This document shows, piece after piece, positions 51,542 through 60,602 of a stretch of 64,000 nt of DNA. The stretch is from NCBI GenBank assembly GCA_036008325.1, contig DASYNW010000199.1, forward strand, positions 1 through 64,000. Reading direction: 5' to 3'. Within the stretch, counting starts at the first letter, position 1; each line of letters starts with the position of its first letter. Below the pieces are notes generated by a model. It ran no database searches. It was not told the DNA's origin and saw nothing but the letters and a program-made list of their open reading frames with translations. The translations under genes were made by a program, and so were the position numbers. Origin of the DNA: AP-15 sp036008325. GTDB taxonomy: Bacteria; Pseudomonadota; Alphaproteobacteria; ATCC43930; CGMCC-115725.

Positions 51542-52561
51542 TTAAGGGCGGGTGAATTCCGGCATGATTTCGCGGGCGAAGGTTCTGAGCGCCGCGCGCG
51601 AGCCGCCGACATCGATGACCATCACGTATTCGACGCCGCCCGCCTGAAGCCGTTTGAGCCGGCCGACGATTTCTTCGGGTGTGCCGATCAGCGCGTCGGT
51701 CTCGGTGGCCCGGCGCATGTCTTCGACCGACATCGCGCGGCGCGGGCGGCCGATGGTCGGGGATTCGCCTGTCGGCGACAGCGACAGCTGCTGCACGTTG
51801 CGCATAAAGGTCATGCGCAATTCGTGCGCCGCCTCGCGCTCGACCGGGTTCGTCGCGATATGCAATGCCCGGGTCAGCCCGACACTCATCGGGTCGAATT
51901 GCCGGCCTTGCGCCTCGATCGCCTTGCGGTAAATCCCGATGTTCTCGGCGACGAGATCGGGGCTGCCGGCCTGGCCCAGCAGCAGGTTGAACCCGTCCTC
52001 GGCGGCCTTGCGGACAGAGGGCGCGCTCTGGGCGCCGATCCATAGCGGCGGATGCGGCTTTTGCACCGGCGCGGGCTCGATCACGACATCCTCGTAATTC
52101 CAGCGCTTGCCGTGATGCGAAAAGCGGCCTTTCGTCGTCCACGCCTTGCGCAGAAATTCGACCGCCTCGTCGTAGCGCTCCTGGGCGTCCTCCATCGGCA
52201 TGCAGAAGCCGTGGAACTCGCCCCAGCGATAGCCTTTGCCGATACCGAGATCGAGCCGCCCGTTGGACAGCAGGTCCAATGTCGCCGCCTGCTCGGCGAG
52301 CAGGGCCGGGTTGTGCCACGGCAACACCAAGACGGCGGTGCCGAGCCTGATGCGCGAGGTTTTCGCGGCCAGGTAGGTCAGAAAGCTCAGGGTCGCCGAG
52401 ATCTGGCCGAACCCGGTGAAATGGTGCTCGACCAGAAAGACGCTGTGAAAACCGAGTGCCTCGGCTTCACAGATATAATCGATGTAATCGGTGTAGATCC
52501 GGCTGTCGCTAGCCTGCTCGCCGATCTCGGTGCGCGCGCCGCCGAACAATCCGAAACGCAT
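51542..52561 (-). CDS. LLM-class (luciferase-like) flavin-dependent monooxygenase
   Basis: 339-residue TIM-barrel flavoprotein of the luciferase-like superfamily. N-terminal MRFGLFGGAR, FLVEHHFTGFG, the LPWHNPALLAEQAATLDLLSNGRLDLGIGKGY signature and C-terminal GTPEEIVGRL are typical. Uses FMNH2 or F420; most bacterial members oxidise sulfonates, terpenoids or amines; substrate unknown. GGGAG precedes the ATG. Confidence 0.9.
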   Translation of the reverse strand: MRFGLFGGARTEIGEQASDSRIYTDYIDYICEAEALGFHSVFLVEHHFTGFGQISATLSFLTYLAAKTSRIRLGTAVLVLPWHNPALLAEQAATLDLLSNGRLDLGIGKGYRWGEFHGFCMPMEDAQERYDEAVEFLRKAWTTKGRFSHHGKRWNYEDVVIEPAPVQKPHPPLWIGAQSAPSVRKAAEDGFNLLLGQAGSPDLVAENIGIYRKAIEAQGRQFDPMSVGLTRALHIATNPVEREAAHELRMTFMRNVQQLSLSPTGESPTIGRPRRAMSVEDMRRATETDALIGTPEEIVGRLKRLQAGGVEYVMVIDVGGSRAALRTFAREIMPEFTRP

Positions 52562-52789
52562 GATGCACTCCCTATATTACGCCCGGTCAGTCCGGTGCCA
52601 ACGCCGACCCAGAGGGTGGCCGAAAAGACGTGCCCCCCATGGATCTGTCAACTGTTCCCAATCCCCTATCATCGTGTTCAAGCGCCGCCCGACCTCCGCG
52701 GACGAATCATGAAACGAGGTCAGAACAGCAAACTTCGTGCGTACTTCCGCAGCGTGACCGTATTGGATCCCTCCCCACCCGATCGCTGC

Positions 52790-53347
52790 TCAACGGGGTT
52801 CTTCCGGGAGCCGGCCCGGAGGGCCGGCCACAGCGGCAAGTCGTTGGATAACGGCCGGCCGCGGCTTGCTGACCAAGCCTTGCTCGAAGGCGACGATCGT
52901 GAGGCTGGCGAAGGCCGCGAGCAACTCGCCCGGCCGCAACAGGAAATCCGGATTGCGCGGATGTCCCAGGCGTTCGTTGCCAACGGCGAAGGTCTCATAG
53001 ATCAGAACCCCGCCCGGGGCGAGTGCCTGGCCGATCGCGGGCAGCAGCGGGCGATGCAGGTAGTTGGCGACGACGATGCCGTCATAGCCGCCGCCGAGCG
53101 GCCATCCGGTCGCGGATTCGAGGTCGAGCTCGACGATTTCACAACCGGGTTGGGCGGAGGGGATCAGAGTCGAGGCGTCGCGATCGACGGCGCGGACGGC
53201 AAAGCCGCGGTCGCGCAGCAGCCGCACGTGACGTCCGGCGCCAGCCGCCAGGTCGAGCACCAGCCCGCCTGGTCTGACCAGCGACAAAAACCGCGCGATC
53301 CAGCCCGACGGAGCTGCCGAGGTTTTGGATTGAGCAGGATTTTCCAA
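52790..53347 (-). CDS. Class I SAM-dependent methyltransferase (small)
   Basis: 185 residues. SAM-binding loop VLDLAAGAGRHVRLLRDRG (about 30-48), acidic residue AVDRD and post-III YDGIVVANYLHRPLL; resembles small methyltransferases including tellurite-resistance TehB-like proteins. Start is TTG at 53347 with only a weak GGGA upstream; there is no better ATG. Divergent from DUF1178. Substrate unknown. Confidence 0.8.
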   Translation of the reverse strand: MENPAQSKTSAAPSGWIARFLSLVRPGGLVLDLAAGAGRHVRLLRDRGFAVRAVDRDASTLIPSAQPGCEIVELDLESATGWPLGGGYDGIVVANYLHRPLLPAIGQALAPGGVLIYETFAVGNERLGHPRNPDFLLRPGELLAAFASLTIVAFEQGLVSKPRPAVIQRLAAVAGPPGRLPEEPR

Positions 53348-53415
53348 TGTTATCGTCCCAGAGTTGCAGGAAACTGGGATGCCGGTGTAAAACGGTCGGC
53401 GAGGAGTTCGGCTCG

Positions 53416-53829
53416 ATGATTTTGTTCACTTTGCGCTGCGCCCGGAACCACGAATTCGAGGGATGGTTCCGTGATGGCGACGGGTTTGAGGCGCAGCACG
53501 CGGCGGGCGAGATCGCCTGCTCTTATTGCGGCGACACCTCGGTCGAGAAAGCGGTGATGGCGCCCCGGCTCGGCCGCTCGCGCGAGACGCCGCCGCCCGC
53601 GGTGGCGCTGGCCCAGATGCGCAAGGCGCTGATCGAGATGCGGCGGCAGGTCGAAACCCATTGCGATTACGTCGGCGGCCGGTTTGCCGAGGAAGCGCGG
53701 CGCATTCATTACGGCGAGACCGATCCGCGCGGCATTTACGGCGAAGCGAGCGAGGCCGAGTCGCATCAGCTGGCCGATGAGGGGATAAGCTTTGGCCAGA
53801 TCCCGTGGATCCCGCCCAGCGACGGCTGA
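53416..53829 (+). CDS. DUF1178 family protein
   Basis: 137 residues. N-terminal LRCARNHEFEGWFRDGDGFEAQ with CSYCGDTSVEKAVMAPRL, a rubredoxin/zinc-ribbon-like opening, and a conserved C-terminal DPRGIYGEASEAESHQLADEGI. DUF1178 is conserved in alphaproteobacteria beside ubiG and nitrilase-type genes, function unknown. Convergent with ubiG. ATG at 53416 gives the family N-terminus. Confidence 0.9.
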   Translation: MILFTLRCARNHEFEGWFRDGDGFEAQHAAGEIACSYCGDTSVEKAVMAPRLGRSRETPPPAVALAQMRKALIEMRRQVETHCDYVGGRFAEEARRIHYGETDPRGIYGEASEAESHQLADEGISFGQIPWIPPSDG

Positions 53830-53846
53830 CGAGGCGGGCAGACGGC

Positions 53847-54587
53847 TCACTGCCGCACTGCCATTACCATATAGTTGACCCCGATATCCGGCGACAGCAC
53901 CCACTCGCCGCCGCCCGGATCGTAGCTGACCCCGGCGACCTCGGTGGTGCGCAGATGATTTCGGCGCAGACCGAGGATCAATTCGGAGGGGCGCGAGAAC
54001 TTGCGCCAGTCGTGGGTCCCGCGCGGCAGCCAGCGCAGGATGTATTCGGCGCCGACGATCGCCAGGCCGAATGATCGAGCGGTGCGGTTGAGGGTCGCGG
54101 CGATGACCGCCCCGCCCGGCGCCGCCAGCAATCCGAGCACTCGGCAAAAGGCGTCGCGATCGGCGCTGTGCTCGATCACCTCGAGCGCCAACACCGCATC
54201 GAAACGCTCGCCGGCCTCGGCGACCGCTTCGGCGGCGGCGAGGCGATAGTCGATTTCGAGACCGGCGCTCTGCGCGTGCGCCCGCGCCGCCTCGATCGCT
54301 TCGGCGCCCGCATCGATGGCGGTCACCCTAAAGCCGAGACGCGTCATCGGCTCGGCCACGAGGCCGCCGCCGCACCCGACGTCGAGCAGGGTCAGCCCGG
54401 TAAACGGCTGCAGCTGAGCGGGATCGCGGTGGAAATGCGCCAGCAGCCGCGAGCGGATGAAACCGAGCCGGGTCGGATTGAGCCGGTGCAACGCGCGGAA
54501 GCTGCCCTCGGGGTCCCACCAAGCATCGGCTTGCGCGGCAAAGCGCACCAATTCCTTGTCATCGACGGTGGCGCCGCTTGCGAACAC
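53847..54587 (-). CDS. ubiG: Ubiquinone biosynthesis O-methyltransferase UbiG
   Basis: 246-residue SAM methyltransferase of ubiquinone synthesis (two O-methylations). Opening DKELVRFAAQADAWWDPEGSFRALHRLNPTRL is characteristic, then SAM loop LLDVGCGGGLVAEPMTRLG and late DVIEH-like ALEVIEHSADRD and THDWRKFSRPSEL. GTG start at 54587 has AAGGA 7 bases before. Divergent from lysC. Confidence 0.96.
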   Translation of the reverse strand: MFASGATVDDKELVRFAAQADAWWDPEGSFRALHRLNPTRLGFIRSRLLAHFHRDPAQLQPFTGLTLLDVGCGGGLVAEPMTRLGFRVTAIDAGAEAIEAARAHAQSAGLEIDYRLAAAEAVAEAGERFDAVLALEVIEHSADRDAFCRVLGLLAAPGGAVIAATLNRTARSFGLAIVGAEYILRWLPRGTHDWRKFSRPSELILGLRRNHLRTTEVAGVSYDPGGGEWVLSPDIGVNYMVMAVRQ

Positions 54588-54695
54588 GGCTTGATCCTTC
54601 CTCTTCGGCCCTTTGCCGGATGGCTTGATCGCCCAGAAAGGAGTATGTGGTCGAAATCGCAACCCGGCAACGGCTCGAACGGTGTTCACAGGGAC

Positions 54696-55916
54696 ATGGC
54701 GCGACTCGTGCAGAAATACGGCGGCACCTCGCTCGCCGATGTAGAGAGAATCAACAACGTTGCCCGGCGGGTCGGACGCGAGGTCGAGGCGGGGAACGAG
54801 GTCGCGGTTGTCGTCTCGGCCATGGCAGGGGTGACCAACCAGCTTGTCGACTGGACGCGCGAGATGAGCCGCCTGCACGATGCGCGGGAATACGACGTCG
54901 TCGTCTCTTCCGGCGAGCAGGTGACGGCGGGCCTGCTGTCGCTGGCGCTGCAAAATCTCGGGGTCGATGCGCGCTCATGGCTCGGCTGGCAGATCCCGAT
55001 CCGGACCGATGGCGTGCACGGCAAGGCGCGGATCGAAGCAATCGAGGTGGACGAGGTCAGCCGTCGCCTGGCTCGTGGGCAGGTCGCGGTGGTTGCGGGG
55101 TTCCAGGGCATCGACCAGCGGGGGCGAATTACCACGCTCGGCCGGGGCGGCTCGGACACTTCTGCGGTCGCCCTCGCGGCGGCGCTCAAAGCCGATCGCT
55201 GCGATATCTTCACCGATGTCGACGGCGTATATACCAGCGATCCGCGGATCGTTGCGAACGCGCGCAAGCTCGGTAAAATTACCTACGAAGAGATGTTGGA
55301 GATGGCCTCGCAGGGGGCCAAGGTGTTGCAGACGCGCTCGGTCGAGATGGCAATGAACCACCGGGTGCGGGTCCAGGTTTTGTCGAGCTTTGTCGACAGC
55401 CCGGGAACCCTAGTGGTTGACGAGGACGAGATTGTGGAACACCAGGTGGTCAGCGGCATCGCTTATAGCCGCGACGAAGCCAAGATCACGGTTCAGAAAG
55501 TGGCGGACCGTCCGGGGGTAGCGGCAGCCATCTTCGGACCGCTCGCCGACAACGCGATCAATGTCGACATGATCGTGCAGAACATGGCGGAGGATGGTCG
55601 CGCAGACCTCACCTTTACAGTCGCACGGGCCGATCTGGAGCGTGCAGTCTCGGTATTGGAGGAGAGGCGTGGGCTGCTCGGGTTCGCCGCGTTGAGGCCC
55701 GACTCCAACGTGGTTAAGATTTCGGTGATCGGGGTCGGAATGCGCAGCCACGCGGGGGTCGCCAAGCAGATGTTCCAGACCCTTTCCGAGAAGGGGATCA
55801 ACATTCAGGTGATCTCGACCTCGGAGATCAAGGTGAGCGTCCTGATTGCCGCTGAATACACCGAGCTTGCCTTGCGGGCGCTGCACACGGCGTACGGGCT
55901 CGACGCGGTCGGATGA
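54696..55916 (+). CDS. lysC: Aspartate kinase (aspartokinase)
   Basis: 406 residues. First step of Lys/Thr/Met synthesis. Kinase domain: KYGGTSLADVERI at the start, SAMAGVTNQLVDW, GRGGSDTSAVALAAAL, FTDVDGVYTSDPR; two C-terminal ACT repeats (about 265-400, including VADRPGVAAAIFG and GVGMRSHAGVAKQMF). The ACT pair makes feedback control by Lys/Thr likely. Followed directly by a nitronate monooxygenase (ATGA overlap). Confidence 0.97.
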   Translation: MARLVQKYGGTSLADVERINNVARRVGREVEAGNEVAVVVSAMAGVTNQLVDWTREMSRLHDAREYDVVVSSGEQVTAGLLSLALQNLGVDARSWLGWQIPIRTDGVHGKARIEAIEVDEVSRRLARGQVAVVAGFQGIDQRGRITTLGRGGSDTSAVALAAALKADRCDIFTDVDGVYTSDPRIVANARKLGKITYEEMLEMASQGAKVLQTRSVEMAMNHRVRVQVLSSFVDSPGTLVVDEDEIVEHQVVSGIAYSRDEAKITVQKVADRPGVAAAIFGPLADNAINVDMIVQNMAEDGRADLTFTVARADLERAVSVLEERRGLLGFAALRPDSNVVKISVIGVGMRSHAGVAKQMFQTLSEKGINIQVISTSEIKVSVLIAAEYTELALRALHTAYGLDAVG

Positions 55917-57079
55917 GCGAGGGCATCGCTGCGGCCGAATTTACACCAGCAGGCGGGCGGCGTGCGGCGGGTGGGCAAGGTTCGGGGCCCGAGGGTTTTC
56001 GCGAAGAGCTAGACCGGCTGTGGGCGCGTGGCCGGGCGGTGCTCGGCTGCGATTTTGCCATTATGGGCGGCGCGATGACCTGGGTGTCGGAGCGCAATCT
56101 GGTTGCCGCCATCTCCAATGCGGGGGGCTTCGGGGTGATCGCCTCGGGGTCGATGTCGCCGGAGCTGCTATCCGCTGAAATCACCGCGACCGGAGCGCTG
56201 ACCAAGAAACCTTTCGGGGTCAATCTGATCACGCTGCACCCACGGCTGATCGAATTGATCGAGGTCTGTGCCCAGCATCGCATCGGCCACGTCGTGCTGG
56301 CGGGCGGCCTGCCCAGTGGTGCGGCGATGAGCCGGATCAAAGAGAGCGGCGCGCGGGTGTTTTGCTTTGCGCCGGCGCTCGGCTTTGCGCGCAAGCTCGT
56401 GCGCATGGGCGCCGATGCGATCGTCATCGAAGGCAGCGAGGCCGGCGGCCATGTCGGGCCGGTTTCGACCGGGGTGTTGGCGCAGGAAATTCTGCCGCAT
56501 CTGGACGAGGTCCCGATATTCGTTGCCGGGGGCATCGGGCGCGGCGAGGCGATGCTGGCCTATCTCGAGATGGGCGCTGCCGGGGTTCAGCTCGGCACCC
56601 GATTTGTCTGCGCCGCGGAATCGATTGCCCATCCGCGGTTCAAGCAGGCATTCATCCGTGCCGCGGCGCGCGACGCGGTCACCTCTCTGCAGCTCGATCC
56701 CCGCTTCCCGGTGATCCCGGTTCGGGCGCTGGCGAACCCGGCGACCGAAAAATTTCGGACCGTCCAGCGCGCGATCGTCGAGCGGTTTGCGCGCGGCGAG
56801 CTGTCGCAGAAAGCCGCACAATTGGAGATCGAGCACTTCTGGGCCGGCGCGCTGCGGCGCGCGGTGATCGAGGGCGATATCGACACGGGTTCGCTGATGG
56901 CCGGGCAGAGCGTCGGATTTGTGACCCGGGAACAGAGCACTGCCGAGATACTCGAGGAGCTGATCGCTCAGGCGTCCGCGGCGCTCGCCGCTCGCCGCCC
57001 GAGCAGCCAGCATCCGGTGATTTTATCCTTGCAATCTTCGTCACAAACTTCGGCGGGGAGCCGGGGCGCCGCGGAATGA
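55913..57079 (+). CDS. Nitronate monooxygenase-like FMN enzyme
   Basis: 388-residue TIM-barrel flavoprotein of the NMO/FabK (2-nitropropane dioxygenase-like) family. Motifs: MGGAMTWVSERNLVAAISNAGGFGVIASG, FGVNLITLHP, MGADAIVIEGSEAGGHVGP and IFVAGGIGRGEAMLAYLEMGAAGVQLGTRF. The conserved GSEAGGH is intact. Physiological substrate uncertain (nitronate or enoyl-type). Start overlaps lysC and end overlaps ptsP (ATGA twice), so it is co-translated with them, an odd partner for that pair. The first 30 residues are low complexity. Confidence 0.85.
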   Translation: MSEGIAAAEFTPAGGRRAAGGQGSGPEGFREELDRLWARGRAVLGCDFAIMGGAMTWVSERNLVAAISNAGGFGVIASGSMSPELLSAEITATGALTKKPFGVNLITLHPRLIELIEVCAQHRIGHVVLAGGLPSGAAMSRIKESGARVFCFAPALGFARKLVRMGADAIVIEGSEAGGHVGPVSTGVLAQEILPHLDEVPIFVAGGIGRGEAMLAYLEMGAAGVQLGTRFVCAAESIAHPRFKQAFIRAAARDAVTSLQLDPRFPVIPVRALANPATEKFRTVQRAIVERFARGELSQKAAQLEIEHFWAGALRRAVIEGDIDTGSLMAGQSVGFVTREQSTAEILEELIAQASAALAARRPSSQHPVILSLQSSSQTSAGSRGAAE

Positions 57080-59349
57080 GCGAGGTTTCGGGCGGCGTCA
57101 GCGGAACCCGCCGCTTGTTGCGCCGCTTGCGCAACATCATGGCCGGCTCCGCAACCGCCCAGGAGCGGCTCGATCGCATCGTTCGCATCGTCGCCGCGGA
57201 GATGGTCGCCGAAGTCTGCTCGGTCTATGTCATGCGAGCGGGAGAAGTACTCGAACTGTTCGCCACCGAAGGGCTGCGACCGGAGGCGGTGCACCGAACC
57301 AGACTTCGGGTCGGCGAGGGCCTCGTCGGATTGATCGCGGCGACGGCCCGCCCGCTGGCCTTGGCCGACGCGCAGGCTCACCCAGAATTCGCCTATCGGC
57401 CGGAGACCGGCGAGGAGATCTATCACTCGCTGATGGGGGTGCCGATCCTGCGCGGCGGACGGGTCCTCGGCGTGCTCGCCGTTCAGAACCGGACGTTGCG
57501 CCACTATGCCGAGGACGAGATCGAGGTTCTGCAGACGATCGCGATGATCGTTGCCGAACTCGTCGCCAGCGGGGAACTCGTCAATCCGCACGAAATTGCT
57601 CAGAGCCATGCCGGTGGAATGCTCCCGGTCCGGCTGGTCGGCGTTCGGCTCAATTCCGGGCTGGCGATCGGCCCCGCGGTGCTGCACGAACCGCGTCTTC
57701 CGATCCGGCAGGTGGTCGCCGAGGACGTCAACTCGGAACTCGAGCGGCTGCGGCATGCGCTCGCGGCGATGCGCGAGTCGATCGATCGGCTCGTGGTGGC
57801 GAGCCAAGGGCTCGGCGACGGCGAGCATCGCGACATTCTGGAAACCTACCGGATGTTTGCCGCCGACCGCGGCTGGGTCGCCCGCATCGCCGCCGCGATC
57901 CGCAGCGGCTTGACCGCGGAGGCCGCGGTGCAAAAAGTTCGCGACGAGACCAGAACCCGCATGATGCAGGCGAGCGACCCCTATTTGCGCGAACGGCTCG
58001 TTGATCTCGAGGATCTCGCCAATCGCCTGCAGCAGCATCTGTCGAACCAGCCGCCGAGTGCGGCATGGGCCGAGCTGCCCGCCGAGTTCGTCCTGGTCGC
58101 CCGCGCAATGGGTCCGGCCGAGCTGCTGGATTACGCCCATCGCCGGATCGTTGGCCTGGTGCTCGAAGAAGGTTCGCCGACCGCGCATGTGGCGATCGTC
58201 GCCCGGGCTCTCGACATTCCCGTCGTCGGCCGGGTCGAGAACGCGGCGAGCCGGATCGAGAACGCCGACATCATCATCGTCGATGGCGATCATGCGCAAA
58301 TCCTGATCAGGCCCAGCGCGGATATTCAGCACTCGGTGGCGGCGGCGGTCGAGGCGCGAACCCGCCGGCGCGCGCTCCACGACAGCCTGCGCACCGCCCC
58401 GGCAATCACCCGCGACGGGGTCGGAATCAAGCTGCTGCTGAATGCGGGATTGCTGATCGACATGCCGCAATTGGCGGCAACCGGCGCCGAAGGCGTCGGA
58501 CTGTTTCGCACCGAAATTCCGTTTATGGTGCGCGATACTTTTCCGGCAGTCGACGATCAGACCGAATTCTATCGCAGCGTCTTCGATCAGGCGGACGGTC
58601 GCCCGGTGGTGTTCCGCACCCTCGACATCGGCGGCGACAAACTGCTGCCCTACCTGCCGCATGCGGCAGAGGACAACCCGGCGATGGGTTGGCGGGCGAT
58701 CCGCATCGGGCTCGATCGGCCGGCGATGCTGCGCGAGCAATTGCGTGCCTTGGTGCGTGCCGCCGAGGGCCGCGACCTGCTCGTCAAGTTCCCGATGATT
58801 GCCGAGCTTGCGGAGCTCGAACGGGCTCGTGCGCTGCTCGATATGGAGCTCGCCCGCGCCGCCGTCGAAGGCCGCACGCTACCCGCATCGGTCAAGACCG
58901 GCGTCATGCTCGAAGTGCCGGCGCTGCTGTGGCAGCTGCCCGCCCTGTGCCAAAGGATCGACTTCCTGTCGATCGGCACCAACGATTTACTGCAGTTTTT
59001 GTTTGCCTGCGATCGCGGTAACCCACGGCTTGCCGATCGTTACGATTCGCTGTCGATGCCGATGCTGGCGTTGTTGCGCGAGGTCGTCGCGCAGACTTGC
59101 GCGGCTGCGGTGCCGCTGAGCATGTGCGGCGAGATGGCGGGCAACCCGATCGAGGCCATGGTGCTGATCGCTCTGGGATTTCGGACATTGTCGATGGCCG
59201 GGACGGCAATCGGCCCGGTCAAGACGATGATCCGCAGCCTCGATGCCGCCGCGGTCGCCGAGTATGTCGGCGAAATCGGTGAAAGACCTGACCATTCGCT
59301 CAGGCCAAAGCTCGAAGCCTATGCCCGGGACCATGCGATCGCATTGTGA
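57076..59349 (+). CDS. ptsP: PTS-Ntr enzyme I (phosphoenolpyruvate-protein phosphotransferase)
   Basis: 757 residues. N-terminal GAF domain (about 20-165), then EI domains: PEP-utilising N part, phospho-His domain with H371 in GSPTAHVAIVARALDIP, and C-terminal PEP-binding barrel with GVGLFRTEI, IGTNDLLQF and PLSMCGEMAGNP (active-site Cys). Phosphorylates NPr in the nitrogen PTS, tied to nitrogen and potassium regulation. The long frame upstream overlaps the NMO gene and is not coding; ATG 57076 overlaps its stop. Confidence 0.97.
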   Translation: MSEVSGGVSGTRRLLRRLRNIMAGSATAQERLDRIVRIVAAEMVAEVCSVYVMRAGEVLELFATEGLRPEAVHRTRLRVGEGLVGLIAATARPLALADAQAHPEFAYRPETGEEIYHSLMGVPILRGGRVLGVLAVQNRTLRHYAEDEIEVLQTIAMIVAELVASGELVNPHEIAQSHAGGMLPVRLVGVRLNSGLAIGPAVLHEPRLPIRQVVAEDVNSELERLRHALAAMRESIDRLVVASQGLGDGEHRDILETYRMFAADRGWVARIAAAIRSGLTAEAAVQKVRDETRTRMMQASDPYLRERLVDLEDLANRLQQHLSNQPPSAAWAELPAEFVLVARAMGPAELLDYAHRRIVGLVLEEGSPTAHVAIVARALDIPVVGRVENAASRIENADIIIVDGDHAQILIRPSADIQHSVAAAVEARTRRRALHDSLRTAPAITRDGVGIKLLLNAGLLIDMPQLAATGAEGVGLFRTEIPFMVRDTFPAVDDQTEFYRSVFDQADGRPVVFRTLDIGGDKLLPYLPHAAEDNPAMGWRAIRIGLDRPAMLREQLRALVRAAEGRDLLVKFPMIAELAELERARALLDMELARAAVEGRTLPASVKTGVMLEVPALLWQLPALCQRIDFLSIGTNDLLQFLFACDRGNPRLADRYDSLSMPMLALLREVVAQTCAAAVPLSMCGEMAGNPIEAMVLIALGFRTLSMAGTAIGPVKTMIRSLDAAAVAEYVGEIGERPDHSLRPKLEAYARDHAIAL

Positions 59350-59518
59350 GATCAGGGAGCGCGAGCGCCCCGTGGACGGCTTGTGATCGATCCTCGCCGC
59401 CTCGCCCCGGCCGGAGCACCTGGCGGCTCGGATATGGCTGGAGCAGGCAAAAGGTCGGGTCGGGGCGATTGGACACGGGGGAGCCCGTTGGTTAAGGTCG
59501 CGCCGCAGGGCAACCCGT

Positions 59519-60520
59519 TTGACCGCTTTGTTTCACCGGACCAACACCCCGCGGGCGAAGATTGGAGCCGAAGACGAAACCCCGGCTCCGGCCGGGCCGC
59601 GCTCGGCCGGCGATGTTCTGCGGCAACAGCGTGCCGCGCTCGGCCTCGATCTCGGCGAGGTGGCGAGGGAGCTTCGGATCAAGCCTGTCTATTTGGCCGC
59701 GCTCGAAGAGGGTCGCCCGGACCGTCTGCCCGGCCCGGCTTACGCAATCGGTTTTCTGCGGGTCTATGGCGATCATCTGGGGCTCGACAGCGGCGAGATC
59801 CTGCGCCGCTTCAGGCTCGAGGCCGCGGGGCTCGACGCTAAACCCGACCTCTCGTTCCCGATGCCGTTGGGCGAGCGCAGCCTACCCGGCAGGACGGCGC
59901 TGCTGGTGGCGGTGGTCCTGACTATCTGCGGATACGCGAGCTGGTATTACCTGGCAACTGGCGAACATTCGCGGCCCGAGCGGGTGACCGAGGTGCCGGC
60001 AAACCTCCTGCTGTCAAATTCGGCTCTGCCGGCGAATTGGTCAAAACCGGCCACAGCGCCGATAACCGCGCCGGCAGCTCCCGCCGCGCCGACCCTCCCC
60101 GCTACCCCGAGCACGAGCACAGTCCCAAGCCCAGTCTCAGCCATCGTCAACGCGCCGCCCCCCACCCCCGCCAGCAGCCAGGATGCGGCGGCCGGCGGCC
60201 CACCGGAGTCGCAGAGCGCAGCACCGAGCGCCTACGGCACCGTCGGCGTACCGGCGCGGATCGTCTTGCGCGCTACCGCTGATAGTTGGATCCAGGTGCG
60301 TGAAGCGGATCACAGGGTGCTGTTCAGCGGCGTCCTGAAGGCCGGGCAGAGCTATCCTGTGCCCGATCGGCCCGGCTTGTCGATGCGAGCCGGCAACGCC
60401 GGCGGGCTCGATGTCACGGTCGACGGCAAACCCACGGCATCGCTGGGTCCGACCGGCGCCGTGCGCAATATCGTGCTCGATCCGCGATCGCTGGCGGCGA
60501 CGACCACGGGCCAGAATTGA
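59519..60520 (+). CDS. RodZ-like membrane protein (Xre HTH + TM + DUF4115)
   Basis: 333 residues. N-terminal Xre-like HTH (about 30-95: AGDVLRQQRAALGLDLGEVARELRIKPVYLAALEEGR), one transmembrane helix (about 124-142, ALLVAVVLTICGYASWYYL), a Pro/Thr/Ala-rich linker (about 155-240), and a periplasmic DUF4115 domain (IVLRATADSWIQVREADHRVLF). This is the RodZ arrangement, a morphogenic protein linking MreB. It stands before ispG and hisS, the same order as E. coli rodZ-ispG-hisS. Start is TTG at 59519, the first in-frame start. Confidence 0.85.
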   Translation: MTALFHRTNTPRAKIGAEDETPAPAGPRSAGDVLRQQRAALGLDLGEVARELRIKPVYLAALEEGRPDRLPGPAYAIGFLRVYGDHLGLDSGEILRRFRLEAAGLDAKPDLSFPMPLGERSLPGRTALLVAVVLTICGYASWYYLATGEHSRPERVTEVPANLLLSNSALPANWSKPATAPITAPAAPAAPTLPATPSTSTVPSPVSAIVNAPPPTPASSQDAAAGGPPESQSAAPSAYGTVGVPARIVLRATADSWIQVREADHRVLFSGVLKAGQSYPVPDRPGLSMRAGNAGGLDVTVDGKPTASLGPTGAVRNIVLDPRSLAATTTGQN

Positions 60521-60602
60521 GCGCCGCTCGGTTGCCTGCGTCTTTTGTGCGCCGCCGAAACGATCTATATGCGTGTTCCAAGAGATCACCCGAGCGAGGT
60601 CG

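Noticed and set aside
52709..52790. Plus-strand start MKRGQNSKLR resembling the opening of DUF4167 proteins
   Set aside because: Similarity stops after about ten residues, the frame then runs antisense through the methyltransferase, and the expected DUF4167 place is downstream of hisS.
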